Assembly (NCBI RefSeq): GCF_000313135.1
Contig: NW_004457545.1
Span: forward strand, 4,099 to 68,098
DNA from: Acanthamoeba castellanii str. Neff
Lineage: Eukaryota > Discosea > Longamoebia > Acanthamoebidae
DNA length: 64,000 nucleotides
Direction of reading: 5' to 3'
Of this stretch, positions 12,338 to 24,170 are shown piece after piece (the stretch's first letter is position 1; the number at the start of each line of letters is the position of its first letter). The notes below the pieces were generated by a model. That model was given only the letters and a program-made list of their open reading frames with translations. It made no database searches and was not told the DNA's origin. Position numbers and translations under genes: made by a program.

Positions 12338-13498
12338 TCAGGGCTTGTGGGGGCGGAGGGTGAAGATGGCCACCTCGGGGTGGCACAGCAGGAGCCTCGG
12401 CGGCATCCGGTCGAGTCCGCTGGTGACGTAGAGCGGGATGGTGGTCGGCTCGAGGGGCGGCAGGGCGGTCTCGTCTCCCTGGACCAGTGGGCGCGGTAGG
12501 TCGATCCAGCCATAGGAGAGGTCCCAATTGTTGAGGGCCAGAGAGCCGGGTATGCGGCGCCGCAAGTCGAATGGTAGATAGCTCACGAGCGGCCACAGCT
12601 GGCGCAGCCCCGGAGGCAGGCAGGACTGCCCGCCATGGGCGTGGCCCGCCAACATGAGATCGGCGCCCCAGCGACTAAGGTAAGGCGCGCTGTCCGGGTT
12701 GTGCGTCAGCACCAACCGCGCCTTGCGATACGCCCCCTGGCCGGTTCCGCTTTCGCTTTCGTTCTCGGCCGCGGTGGCCGGCTGGGGAGGGGGCAGAGGG
12801 TACATGACGCGGTGCGGGTGGTAGTCCTCCCACAGGTCGCCCACGCCCAGCACCTCGATCCACTTGTTGATGGGCTCGGCCCGCGCATTGACTAGCACTG
12901 TGATGTTGGCCCGCGCGAATGCGTCGAGCACGAGCCGCTGGGACTGGGGCTTCTGGTAGTCGTGGTTGCCCAGAATAGCCACGGCGCCGTGCCGGCCCTT
13001 GAACCGTGGCAACCACCTGGCCCCGAGAGCAGGCGCCGCCTCGGGCCAGTGATCCACGTAGTCGCCCGTCAGGACCACCAGATCGACCTGCTCACGCTCG
13101 ATGATCCTCGCCGCCTGCTCGAGTATGTCGTCGGAGGTGCCCATCTCGACTGAGTTGTTGTCGTTGAAATGGAGGTCGCTGATGTGGGCGATCTTGAGGC
13201 CGTGGAGCGACGGGTGGAGCCCGACCATGGGCACCTCGAAGCTGCGCAGCTGCACCGCCTCGGAGAGCATGGGAGGACGGGCGACCATCATGATCAGCGG
13301 CCATGCGAGCAGGTACACTAGAGCTCCTACAGCCGCCCAAGCCACAATCGCGCACGCCCGCCTGCACCCACCCCGGGCTGCCGCCGTCGACTTGGTGATC
13401 TGTGGGGGAGAGGCTCGCAGGCTCGGCAGATCTGATCTTGGCGGCTTGGCTTCTTCTTCTCCGTGAGGCTTGCTGGAGGTCCGTCGACGCACGCTCAT
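12338..13498 (-). CDS. Membrane-anchored calcineurin-like metallophosphoesterase
   Basis: An uninterrupted frame of 386 residues. A basic cytosolic N-terminus precedes one membrane segment (IVAWAAVGALVYLLAWPLIM). The five metallophosphoesterase motifs are in order: HISDLHF (D-x-H), GDYVDH (GDxxD), LGNHDY (GNHD), LVLTHNPD, and GHAHGGQ (GHxH). This arrangement resembles the YkuE/MPPE-type branch, which uses a two-metal centre. The substrate cannot be told from sequence. The start at 13498 is the first ATG in frame. The gene lies between a truncated relative and the full copy of an unknown tail-anchored protein. Confidence 0.9.
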   Translation of the reverse strand: MSVRRRTSSKPHGEEEAKPPRSDLPSLRASPPQITKSTAAARGGCRRACAIVAWAAVGALVYLLAWPLIMMVARPPMLSEAVQLRSFEVPMVGLHPSLHGLKIAHISDLHFNDNNSVEMGTSDDILEQAARIIEREQVDLVVLTGDYVDHWPEAAPALGARWLPRFKGRHGAVAILGNHDYQKPQSQRLVLDAFARANITVLVNARAEPINKWIEVLGVGDLWEDYHPHRVMYPLPPPQPATAAENESESGTGQGAYRKARLVLTHNPDSAPYLSRWGADLMLAGHAHGGQSCLPPGLRQLWPLVSYLPFDLRRRIPGSLALNNWDLSYGWIDLPRPLVQGDETALPPLEPTTIPLYVTSGLDRMPPRLLLCHPEVAIFTLRPHKP

Positions 13499-13920
13499 AG
13501 TGATGGAGGTCTTGCCTTGCCTGAAGCGGCTTTGTGTGGTGAGTTGGTGCCAAGTGACTCGCACCTGTCGTCACTCGCACAACGGGTGGTGGAGCGCCAC
13601 GTCCGCGACCCTCATAACAAGCACTTGGGAGTGTGCTTGCGTGGCACTGGTTAATTGTCGACCAGGTTGGGCACACCATTCATTGGTCCCCAAAAAACAA
13701 GCAAACAGAGCGGAATTTTCACCTGAGCGCCGAAAAGGAAACAGGACTAAAAAGGAATAACCTCTTTCTCGTGGTTATCTTATCAGGTGGCAGCAAGGCA
13801 CTGTCAGACAGTGACACTGACTTGGTTGCGTGAAGATGAAGCCGAATGAGAGTGACATTGAGTGCGCCCGTGCCTCATAAGGTGGCTCTGGGAGTAGTTG
13901 CATCACAAAACCTCTACGAC
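13499..13920. other. Divergent intergenic region
   Basis: It separates the start of the phosphoesterase (minus) from the chosen start of the tail-anchored protein (plus). An in-frame ATG at 13846 would lengthen the latter by 25 residues. I see no other gene. Confidence 0.5.
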
Positions 13921-14836
13921 ATGAACAACGACAGCGACTTGTTGACCCTGAAAGATCTCTACCACATTGCGGTTGTGGGAGCCAAAGAGGGGCAAAGTGA
14001 ACTGCTCTCGGGCCTTTGCGTGTCCCGCATTCCCCTGCCGTCAGGCTTTCCCGCGGGGTGGGCCGCACACAAGTTTGCTCGAAAGCCCTTCGTGTGGTGG
14101 GTTATGGAGCAGAGCCAACGATCCACCTGGACCTTGGCCCAAATGGCCAAGGTCTCCCAGGCCATCTACTGGCTCGAGCTGTGGATGCGCATCCACATCG
14201 ACATGGTCATGCCCTTCGTTCCCTTCGATGAAGAGGTGCGCAGAGCTCTATCGTTCACACCTCTTGCCTGGCCTTATCACCCTCTGCTCTCCACAAGGCA
14301 GAGGCAATGAAGGTCACGCTTTCGTGGCAAACCCGACACCGCACGATCGTGGTTGTGGTCTACTCGTCCGAGGAGAAGCAACAGTCCAACTGGTCGGGGA
14401 CGAAGAAGCTTGCAGCTGGGCGGTGGATTACCAACAGCAGGATCCACTACCACTACCACTCGTGCATCTTGCCGCTGCCGCTGCCGCTCTCGCCGCCCCT
14501 GAACTTCGTGTTTGCTCGTGGAAGCGGGGACACGCTGGCTGGGCATCGGCAGCTGGCCTGTATCGTGTCCGAGCACTGCTACCTGCACAAGCCTCGCATC
14601 AGTACGCTTCCCCTTAGGCCCACTGACCTAAACGTTCTTGTTTAACCGCATGCGTTGGTTGCCTCCTCTGTTTTCTTGTCTCTTCTTCAGGCCCTCCCAC
14701 CTCTCGCACTCGTCTGCCACTTACGCTGGAGCCCTCGGGCCTACTTCGCGATGTCGCGATCGGTGCTGGCATCACAGCGGCGGTTCTCCTAGTCGTAGTT
14801 GTCGCGACGCACCGCCAGTGGGCAGTGCGTGTTTGA
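13921..14836 (+). CDS. Unknown protein with a C-terminal membrane anchor
   Basis: Three exons (13921-14235, 14298-14601, 14691-14836) join in frame to 254 residues. The N-terminal DLYHIAVVGAKEGQSELLS is shared with the short gene at 12102. A Trp-rich segment follows (about residues 55-105). The last ~30 residues contain one hydrophobic helix, GAGITAAVLLVVVVA, followed by a short basic tail (THRQWAVRV), the layout of a tail-anchored protein of the ER or outer mitochondrial membrane. There is no signal peptide. I recognise no family. Confidence 0.7.
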
Positions 14837-14939
14837 GTGGTGGTCGGTGTACACATACAACATTTAGAAATAAATAATACATGTACATCTGTTCCAGAAG
14901 AAACACGATCGATGTTGTGCGAATGCCCCTTTCTCTCTT

Positions 14940-17900
14940 TCACTTGCTGCGTCGTGGGTTGTTGGACGGTGAGGAGGGCGCCACGTCCAGCGCCAGGTCT
15001 ACGGCCGACGAGAGCGCGCGTCCGGCCATCCAGCTGCCGGCCCACACACGCCGACCATCGCGCGGCGAGTAGAGCACGCCCCACCCGTGCGGCATGTCGT
15101 CGCGCCACTCGCCCATGTAGAGCTCGCGCGAGGCCTTCATCCACGCGATGCCCACGCCGCACCGCTCCTGGGTCTTCTCGGACACCTGCCCGATGTAGAG
15201 GTCGTCCTTCACCACCATCACGCGCCCGCTCTGGCTCTCCCGCAGCAGCGAGCCGTAGTGGTTGCCGCTCGCCATCAACTGCGCCGTCGACGACGACAAC
15301 GACGAAGAGGCGCCGGGGCTGGCGGACTTGCGGAAGCGCGTGGCGTAGCCCTCGCGCGTGAGCCGCACCTCGCGGGCCATGGAGTGGAAGAGCAGACGCA
15401 GGCTCTCGGCGTCAGTCATGCCGTGGGCCGGGGCGGCGAGGGCGTAGAACGGGCAGCATAGGATCGAGGCCAGCATCTTGCCCTCGCGCACCGTCACTGT
15501 CGTACAGTCCGATGACGCGGTCGGGGCGGTAGGCGTCGTGATCGTTGACCGTGCCACCAGGAACAGCGGCGGAATGCGCAGGCCGCCGTCGGCGTCGAAG
15601 TCGTCGTCAAAGAGTTCGTAGAAGAGCGAGATGGCGAAGAAGAACGAGTGGAGGTCGTGCGGGTCGTAGCACAGGCAGAACAGCTCGCGGTCGGCGAGCT
15701 TCTGGAACCGCGAGTTGTCCTTGGCGTAGGTGGCCAGGTTGACGTCGAAGAACGATCGGAGGCCGTCGACCTCGCTCTCCACCCTGTACGAGCCCTGCTG
15801 CGACTGATTCGCCGCGCGTGGATTCACGTCCCTGTTTGTGTGCGCGCGTGCGTGTGCGGTGGTGCGTGTGCGGTGGTTAGGTTCTGAAAGGCTGTGTGTG
15901 GCGTGGCGTGGGTGCAGGTACCCGAGCGTCTGTACGGCGTGCGTTTGGGTGAGGCCGACGGTGGTCACGGGTCCCAGCGCGGCTTGGGCGCTGGAGAGGA
16001 GCACAGTCTCGCTCAGCAACTTGGCCATCGAAAACGAGGACGCGGCGCCTCCCACGTACATCCTGCGCGGGCTGTGTGTTGACATTGATGACCCGGCATT
16101 AGCCCTTGCGCAATCCCCCTTTCCCAGTGGATGGCAGTGGTAGCGCACCTTCCGCTGCCACTACGGCTGCGCGGCAGGCTCTGCTCGACGAACGAGGTGA
16201 CGAGGGACGTGATCTCCACGCCATCCATTCCATACATTCCCTGCAGACATGCGGTCAGCATCCCCGTCGAGGAGCACTCAGGGAAGAATATGTGAGGAAT
16301 GTGTATGACGACGTACGATCTTGAAGGGGAGCGGGTCGGCGGTCCGCTGACCGATCGTGATGCAGGGAACCGAGGGCTCGCGCATGCTCGGCTCCCGCGA
16401 ACTGCGCCCGCTACCGCTTCCGCCACTGCCGCTGCTGCCGCGCGGGGTGATGGGGTCGCCCAAGCCCAGGAGCGCGCCGGTGGTGGAGGGCAGCTTCCAG
16501 GGCTCGAAGTAGGCCACGTAGAGCCGATGCCAGCTGAAGCCGCTCGCCAGCGGCGTAGACTGCGCGGCCGCCCCATCGTCGGCCTGCTGCTGCGGCCACT
16601 GCAGGCTTCGGGTGGCGAGCTTGGTGACGAAGTGGGCGAACAGCTCGGTGTCGCGGACGCCGTGGCTGGCCGAGGCCTCGTAGCTCTGTCGGCGCCGTCG
16701 GGTCTCGATCTCGCCGCTCTCGTTCTTGGTCAGGGTGCTCCGTCGTCGGCGCCGCAGGACCAGGCCGTCGACGCCCGTCGCGCGCTGGCGCTTCTTGAAG
16801 AGGAAGCGCCACAGGGCCGGCGAGCCGTACAGCTGGCGCCACTGCCGCGAGGTCATCGAGAGATTGCGGAGCGACGCGGCGTCGAGGTAGTGGATGATGA
16901 GATAGACCTCGCGCTCGCACAGCAACGCGAAAGCGCCGTCGTACGAGCTGGAGCTGGGCGAGAGCGACGACCGGCGCTGGCCCAGCATGCCAAGCGTGAT
17001 CCCGGTGCTCTCGCGGTCGCCGCGGCTCTTGCCCGACTCGACGGCGAACCACGCCTTCCGGGCGGTGGGCGGCTTGTCCGCCTCACCACAGTTAACAGAA
17101 GGCTGCGAGGCCGGGCCGTCTGACTGGGCGATGGCCGGCTGCTTGTTGAGACGGAGGCTCATGCGGCCGCTCAGCTGCACGCCGCCCTGCTGCGCCTGGT
17201 AGCGCCAATCGGGGTTATTGCCCGGAAGGCAGTCGGCGCTGAGCGCCACGGATCGGGGGCGCTGCCGCACGGGGCTGGTCGGGTCGCTCCGCTTCAGCGC
17301 TGCGCTGTCGCTGCCGCCGCCGTCGTCGCTGACATCAGCACCCAGGGTTGTGTTGCCGACGGCCGCGGCGGCTGGCACCTGGTGCGAAGCGCGGCCGGCC
17401 CCGAGGTTGAAGCTGGCTCGCCTGGGGTCGCGCAGACCGCTCGGAGGATGCGCGGTGCTGGCCGCCGGGTTGTTGGCAGAGATGCTGCCGTACGACCCGT
17501 TGTTGCCGCCAACGCTTTCGCTGATGCGCCCATAGCTGCCGCCGCAGTCGACGGCAGCTGTCGTTCCGATCTTGTCGTACATGCCCCCGCTCCACGCGGG
17601 CTGCTGCTTCTTCTCGGGGGAGTCGGTGATGATGCCCTTCTTGATCATGAGCTCGACCATTTCGTTGGCGCGGCGAGCGCCGTTGTTGGAGCCCTCGAGC
17701 TGGGCCAGGGTCTTGCCGAAGGGCTTCGGTCCGAGCTCGGGCTTGGGAACGGCTTCGACCTGTGGCGGCGGCGATGGCTGCTGAGCGTCGGCAACGTAGG
17801 AGTTACAGATGTCCTGCATTCTGCGGCAGATGACGTCAAAGTCGGGCCGCAGCTCATCGCTCTCGCGCCAGCAGTCCCTCACAAGCGCGGCCAATGGAGC

Positions 17901-20860
17901 CGGCGTGTGGGCGGGAAGCTTGGATCACCACCACCACCGCCATCACCGCCGACATACGATGAGTCCAGCGGCTTCAAAACTGAAAACACAGAGAGAGAGA
18001 GAGAAGCATGTGCGCACCTGAAGCCGGTCTCCCTTGAGTATCCGCAGGCCTGCCGTGACTGCGTCGTCGTTCCCGAAAGGCTCGGCGCCGTCCATGAGGA
18101 TCTCCCACACCACCACACCAAACGACCACGAGTCTGCAGACAAACGAACGATTTGAGCGCCGGGTGAGTGACCGAGAAACAGACTTGGCTGCTCGTCCCT
18201 GGGACAAGGCTCTGGTGCGTACCGCTCTTCAGGGAGAAGATTCGTTGGTGGGGATTGATGGCCTCGGGCGGCATCCACTTGAGCGGCCCCTCTCCCGTGG
18301 ACGACGCGTAGATGCCCTCCTGGCCCAGCCGCGACAGCCCAAAGTCTGCAGAGAAGGGGTTGAGCAAATCGATGTAGGCAGAGGAGGGCGGGGGAGAGGT
18401 GAGTGAGTACCTCCCACTTTGGCGTCGTATTCGCCGTTGACGTTCTTGGTGACCATCACGTTGCGGCAAGCCAGGTCTCGGTGCACGACACCCTCCCTAT
18501 GGAGGTGGCACACGCCTGGGTAAACGCATAGACAACATCGATGTCACTTTGAATGTAATAGAATCGGAGCTAAAAAATCGGAGCTAAAAATTAGTGTGGT
18601 GGCAGGGGTACCAGCGGCAATGCCGAGAAGCAGATTGAGTTTGGACTTGAGCGGGATGGATTGGCTCTTGACGAGCTGGCGCGCGTCGCCGAGTGGCAGG
18701 TATTCGGTTACTATACAAATATTGGGGACCTTGCTGCTGGCGCCCAGGAACTGCACCACGTTGGCGTGCGGACGAATATTCCTATGGCCCGAGAGAGCAC
18801 TCAAAGTGTCAGTGTTTGCCAGACTAGCTAAGGAAGACGAGTGGGAGGGCGTGAAGAGAACATGGACGTACATCCACACGCGAGACTCCTCTCGGAACTC
18901 TTGGAGCAGCTTCTCCTGGATGGCCTTGTCTTTGAGCCTCTTCACCACGCACGGACTGTTCCGCCATTTGGCCTTCGGGAGGCACATTGCATAGGAGAGA
19001 GAAGAGAGTGAGAGATTAGTGCACCGGCCAACCAAGCGTTCGGGGAACGAGGGCGCGCGTACCCGCCACACGATGCCAAAGTTGCCGGAGCCGATCTTCT
19101 CCTCGAGCACGAGCTCGTCGAACTCGATTTCCCACTTGGCCCGCAGGATGCGACTCTCGATCCGGTCACGTGGCATGAACGAGCGGTTGGGCTGCGATGA
19201 GGAGAGCCTCAGCTCGACCACGGGCTCCCCCTGCTGCTTTGCTTTGCCGCCTTCCACTGCCGAGTAGGAGGCCGTCGACGCCAACGTGGGCGTCGGCGTT
19301 GTCGTCGTTGTCGTCGTGTTCAGTTGCTGCTTAGCCGCGCTTTCGTTTTCGCTCTTTTTTGATTCCGCGGAGTTGAATTCAGACGTCGAGTCCTTGGGCA
19401 GGTAGCTCAGCGCGAACGCTCGCTGGCGACCGCCGCCCGGTGAATTGCGCGCAGAGCCCAGACCCGCGTAGGCGCTGCCGGCCGACGTTGGGTCGATCGC
19501 GTCGTTCTCGGGTCGGTCATACGGCGCCGTGGCGTGATTCGGCGGCGGGAGGCTGAGCTTGCGCTGCTGCCCCGTCGATCCCACTGCAGTCGCTGATGAT
19601 GCGATCTGGCCCGGACTCGGCGCGCGCCTGGGCTGCGGCGGAGTCGTGGCGGGCATCGCGCCGTGGTGCGCTGAGCCGAGCAAGCGGGTGGTCGTCGGTG
19701 AATCGCTCATGAATCGCTTGATGGGATGCCCGCCGCCGCCGGCATGGTCTCGCCGGTGCGCAGCCCTCGGTTCAATTTCCTGTCGACCCAGATTGTCGAC
19801 ACTCAGGCTGCGCCCCTTCTGCAGGTCGTCGTCGTTGATGGCGCTGTAGTGCGATGGTGCGGGGAAGTGCAGCAGCGGCGAGACGATCGGCGAGGGCGGA
19901 GGCGTCGAGGCGGGGATGGACAGGGAGCCCGTCGTGGTCGTCGTGGTTGTTGTCGTTGTCGCCACTGCAGTGGCCAAGGCGGCGCTGGGCGATGGAGAAG
20001 ATGACGAAGCGGGAGAGCTGCGCGCGGAGGAGGTGGAGGAGAAGGCGGGAGACGGCGGCGAGCACGACGAGGAGAGGGAGGAGGGCTGCGAGGAGGGCGG
20101 GGAGCGCAGGTAGAAGCCGCCGGCGGGAGAGCCGGGCGAGGAGGAGAGGAGGTTGGGGTGCTTGTCCCGAAGGTGCTGAATCTTTTTCAATATCTTTTTC
20201 CGTGGCCCTGCGCCAAAAAGAACGAAGCGATACAAATATATTTGAATTTTAGATCAGATCCAAAAGAACGAAGTCTTGGCGAGCTAATAATAATAACAAT
20301 TAAAATAATTATAATTATAATTGTGACCACCGGCACAGGGTCACTATTGCACAGATAAAGGTGCACGTTTAGGAGTACAGGGCTTATGTGTAACCACCAA
20401 TATCACAAACAAAACGAAAAAGCGAAAGGCTGGCAGGAGATGCATAAAACAAATGCTTTGAAAAATCTGGAAAGGGGATTTGAGAGGGGGGGCAAAGCGT
20501 ACCGGTTGGGATGTTCATGTTGCGCAGGTCGGTGTCGTTGAGCATGAGGAAGGACTCGAGGTCGATTTCCTCCTGCGTGAAGACCTCGGTGTACTTGTCC
20601 AGCCCGCCTGCACTTAACGCTCGTACGATTTCGTTGGCCAGCACGAACTCGCCTGACTCGTCCACCCCTGGCAGCGACGTCTTCGTCATCTTGTCTTCGC
20701 CTTCTTTCTTTTCCATATTGCCCTGTTTCGGAGCCGAGTTGATGGGGATCGACAGAGCTGAACGAGTCGAAGCAGCAGATGATGCTCCATCTTCGTTTTC
20801 AGCTCGTCTAGGCAGGTACCGAGGCGATATGAGGTCGTAATGCCCGCCTGGCGTTGCCAT
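14940..20860 (-). CDS. SAM - tyrosine-kinase-like kinase - F-box - MORN repeat protein
   Basis: One long multi-exon gene of roughly 1,500 residues. The N-terminal SAM domain is split by an intron: LSAGGLDKYTEVFTQEEIDL and LRNMNIPTG join PRKKILKKIQHLR in frame at 20507/20213. A long Ser/Thr/Pro linker follows. The kinase domain has the Gly loop IGSGNFGIVWR, the lysine motif CVVKRLKD, the catalytic loop HRDLACRN (about 18470), DFGLS, and the P+1 loop GPLKWMPPEAI. HRDLA-RN and the LKWM-PE region are tyrosine-kinase-like rather than Ser/Thr-like. Downstream lie a Ser/Gln-rich region, an F-box (REVYLIIHYLDAASLRNLSM, about 16840-16910), and C-terminal MORN-like repeats (YIGQVSEK, YMGEWRDDMPHGWG). 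It may couple phosphotyrosine signalling to SCF ubiquitylation at membranes (inference). Splicing is well supported at the SAM, kinase and 16.0-16.3 kb junctions. Confidence 0.8.
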
Positions 20861-21332
20861 CCTTCTTCGATCTACCCAGCCACACAGTCCTCAGGTCCGT
20901 GCGCTTCTACGTTGAGCTCTCCTTCCTTCAAGTTTGTTTTCAAAACTAACAGCTTCAGTGGAGAGGAGCTTTTGTGTGCCGTAGTTGTGTTCCTTCTTTG
21001 GCCCTGTTGCGTGGTGCACTGCCGCCAGCAAATTAACTCAAACTCTGGTGGCGGGATAAATCGTAGGTATTGCGGTCAAGCACCAAGGTGACCAACAGAC
21101 AACACGCGGCGCCAACACCCCCATTCCTTGAGCTGGGCTTGGTGATCACACGTTGGTCCCACGAAGCGGCCACTGCCAAACAACACTCTTTTGCTGTGGC
21201 GGGCTCAGGGAAGGCCTGTGCTGGTGGCGTTTTCCATATTTGTGTCCATGCGCCGTTTGTGGGAAGAGGGAAGGGAAGGTTGGTTCAATCAATCATTCAA
21301 ACAAACAAACATCAAAGAAGAGATCGTAGGGA
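20861..21332. other. Divergent intergenic region between the kinase and BAR-SH3 genes
   Basis: These 472 bp lie between two divergent start codons and hold no convincing reading frame. They presumably contain both promoters. Confidence 0.5.
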
Positions 21333-22941
21333 ATGAGCTCGAAGCCCACGTTCAGTATCGGGGGCCTGAAGAGTGTGGCTGGCCGTACGAAGCAGAAGGT
21401 GCTTCAGAAAATGGGAAAGGCAGATGAGACTGTCGATATCGCTTTCAATCAGGAACACGACAAGCTCTTGTCGCAAAAGAAGATGATGAAGCGTATGATC
21501 AAGAACCTCAAGGAGTACGGAAAGGCCTTGCGCGGTACGTCTGCCTTCACCCTCAATCTCGCCATAAAAACTGTCAGGTCTTTTGACTCCTTCCTCAACA
21601 GTGATCAGCACGTCCCACACTGTCCTGGGTGAGGGCGTTGCTACCTTCTACGAACCTACCAATGCTCTGTATCAGGTCAACTTGAAGAATCAGCAAATCA
21701 TTTTCGACGTGGACTCTGCAAGACAGAATCTGGTGCGTTTACTTTTCCATTACTTTTTAATTTGTATTCATTTATGGAGCTGCTCACAGAACATGCCTGG
21801 CCCGTAGGAAGATGCGGTTGATGCCGACATCATCGTGCCGATGACAGCCTACATCGGCCAGTACAACGAAATTATTGTGCGATGCAAGGAGAGGAACCGT
21901 CGCCGTGTCGATATGGATCGCTTCAAGGCTGAGGTGCGCGATCTCACACTTCATCCTCCCGAAAAGCACCCCGACAAGCTTCCTAAGGTACTGCCCATCG
22001 CGTACATCGAATCAGGCCGAATTTTGATACATTTTCCCATCATACAGGCGCAACGCAACTATGCCCTGGCCAAGGCGGCGTTCGAAGAGCTTAACACTGA
22101 GCTCCTGCGTGACATCCCCCTCCTCTACGCCGATCGACTCAATTTCTTCGATCCCTGTTTCGCCACCGTACGCCTATGGCCTCATTCTGGTCGATAGTTG
22201 TGTCCTCTCTGATCGTCTTCCTTCTTTGTTCTCCAGCTCATTGCGGCTCAGACGATGTACTACACGACGGCCTACAACCTGTTTTCTGACGTGGCCAACC
22301 AGCTGTCGCACATCGACCGCACGGCCGTGCACAGGCACCCACGCGTCATCACTGAAAACAGCGCCGCGAGCAAGAAGGTCTTCTCCAAGGACGACGGCGA
22401 CATCGAAGCTGCCACCTCGACCTACCAGGCCTACAACACAAACACGGCTGTGCCGCTCAACACGCCTCCACCCTCCTCTGGTGGCGGCCTCTACGGTGGC
22501 CGCTCGCCTGCTCCCCAGGCACACCCCGCGCCCGGCGGCTACGGCGGCGCACCTCCCCAGAACAACAACGCACCCGGCGGCGGCTACGGCGGCGCACCGC
22601 CGCAGCACAACAACGCACCCGGCGGCGGCTATGGCGGCGCACCGCCGCAACACAACAACGCGCCCGGCGGCTATGGCGCCCCGCAGGCAGCACCCAGCGG
22701 CCGGTCCCTGCCCACGCCTGGCCCTCGCCTCGGTGTGCCCGGCCGGCCGTCGAACCCGCCGGCGGTCGTGCGACAGCCACAGGCGCGAGCCCTCTACCCG
22801 TTCCAGGCGGGCGGTCCGCAGGAGCTTAGCTTCAACCCGGGCGAGATGCTCACCATCCACAAGCAATCGGGCGACTGGTGGGAGGCTGAATCTAACGGCA
22901 GACGCGGTCTCATCCCGGCCAACTACGTGCAGCTCGTGTGA
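21333..22941 (+). CDS. BAR domain and SH3 domain protein (amphiphysin/Rvs-like)
   Basis: Five exons (21333-21534, 21602-21732, 21808-21987, 22048-22167, 22237-22941) give 445 residues. The first ~260 form a BAR domain: MSSKPTFSIGGLKSVAGRTK and a basic helix (LLSQKKMMKRMIKNLKEYGK), ending in the YYTTAYNLFSDVANQL helix. A Gly/Pro/Asn-rich spacer with four near-identical YGGAPPQ-NNAPGG units follows. The last 55 residues are an SH3 domain (RALYPFQAGGPQELSFNPGE, GDWWEAE, GLIPANYVQLV). By homology it binds curved membrane through the BAR dimer and recruits proline-rich partners such as dynamin or actin regulators during endocytosis. All junctions keep the frame. Confidence 0.93.
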
Positions 22942-23340
22942 GGCTCTCTCGTCTCCCTCTGACCACGGCCACAACAACCAGCCCACTATTGTTGCCAGCG
23001 CCAATTAGCCAATTAGCTCTAGGATTGGTGAAGCAGCACACCACTTCATTAACCATTGCCATTAATGATCGGTCAGTTCCCCAGGCCTTTGATTGCAGGT
23101 TCACTAGCAGTTCCCGCTCTCTTGCAACACTCACCCGCAGAAGAGACTCCCACCCTACAAAAGCCACCACAGAGCGTGCTGCAGAGACAGAAGGAAAGAG
23201 GGAAGGAGGGAAAAGGAAGAGAAATGCTTTTGCTTCAAATCCAATGGGAGTTACACAGATCGAAATTTCGATTTGAATAGCGAATCGGAGTGGAGAACGA
23301 TCGGCGCGAAGCGTGTCCGTTTTCTCGCCCTTCATTTTGT
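22942..23340. other. Intergenic region
   Basis: No gene seen between the BAR-SH3 stop and the start of the duplicated homeobox 5' segment. Confidence 0.4.
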
Positions 23341-23836
23341 CTTAACGTTTCATTTCGCGTCTTCATCACCACGACAATCGGAGGGTACTCGTGCAGCGCC
23401 CTTCATTATGCCCTTGTTATTTGACCGTCAATTAAATTATATAATTATTTAATTACAGCCCTAATTATACTTTCTCCAAAGGCACGCCAACGCCCTTTCG
23501 ATCGGGAAGAACTCATCCATCTACGCTCTTCTTCGGAACGAATCCATTGGTACGTTATTCGCTGACGACCAAGTATAACTCCGAACCGACCGTTGGATTC
23601 ATTCACTCCAGAGACCAACCATCAACTTCGCCATGGACGACATCGATGTGGAGGAGCTTCATCAACACGACGCCAACCCTGGCGCTCTCGACGATTCGAC
23701 GATTCAGCCGACCTCGCAGCAGCAGCAGCAGGCCCCTGGTAGTGGTGGCCACTCGCCGCCGTCGGCTGCTGCCTCGCCGCACCTCGCGGGCCACGTTCAC
23801 CACCACACGCACGGCCAGCCGCAGCTTCGTCACCCG
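23341..23836 (+). repeat. Upstream copy of a ~500-bp duplication (homeobox gene 5' end)
   Basis: This segment matches 24512-25008 at roughly 97% by eye, covering about 290 bp upstream of the ATG and the first ~200 bp of coding sequence. Differences are single substitutions and 1-nt indels. The copy runs directly into the assembly gap. Confidence 0.85.
23633..23836 (+). pseudogene. Partial second copy of the homeobox gene, cut by the assembly gap
   Basis: The ATG at 23633 opens the same frame as the full homeobox gene at 24804 (MDDIDVEELHQHDANPGALD). The two proteins are almost identical for 68 residues until the gap begins. The last two codons before the gap already differ. The sequence after the gap does not resume the homeobox frame. 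It could be a tandem duplicate, a truncated pseudogene, or an assembly artefact such as an unmerged allele. Confidence 0.6.
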
Positions 23837-24170
23837 NNNNNNNNNNNNNNNNNNNNNNNNNNNNNNNNNNNNNNNNNNNNNNNNNNNNNNNNNNNNNNNN
23901 NNNNNNNNNNNNNNNNNNNNNNNNNNNNNNNNNNNNNNNNNNNNNNNNNNNNNNNNNNNNNNNNNNNNNNNNNNNNNNNNNNNNNNNNNNNNNNNNNNNN
24001 NNNNNNNNNNNNNNNNNNNNNNNNNNNNNNNNNNNNNNNNNNNNNNNNNNNNNNNNNNNNNNNNNNNNNNNNNNNNNNNNNNNNNNNNNNNNNNNNNNNN
24101 NNNNNNNNNNNNNNNNNNNNNNNNNNNNNNNNNNNNNNNNNNNNNNNNNNNNNNNNNNNNNNNNNNNNNN
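23837..24170. other. Assembly gap (334 N)
   Basis: Unsequenced bases. Any frame crossing this interval is unreliable. Confidence 1.

Noticed and set aside
22174..23004. Minus-strand 276-codon frame opposite the BAR-SH3 gene
   Set aside because: Shadow of the Gly/Pro/Asn repeat and SH3 exon; the plus strand has a complete SH3 domain.
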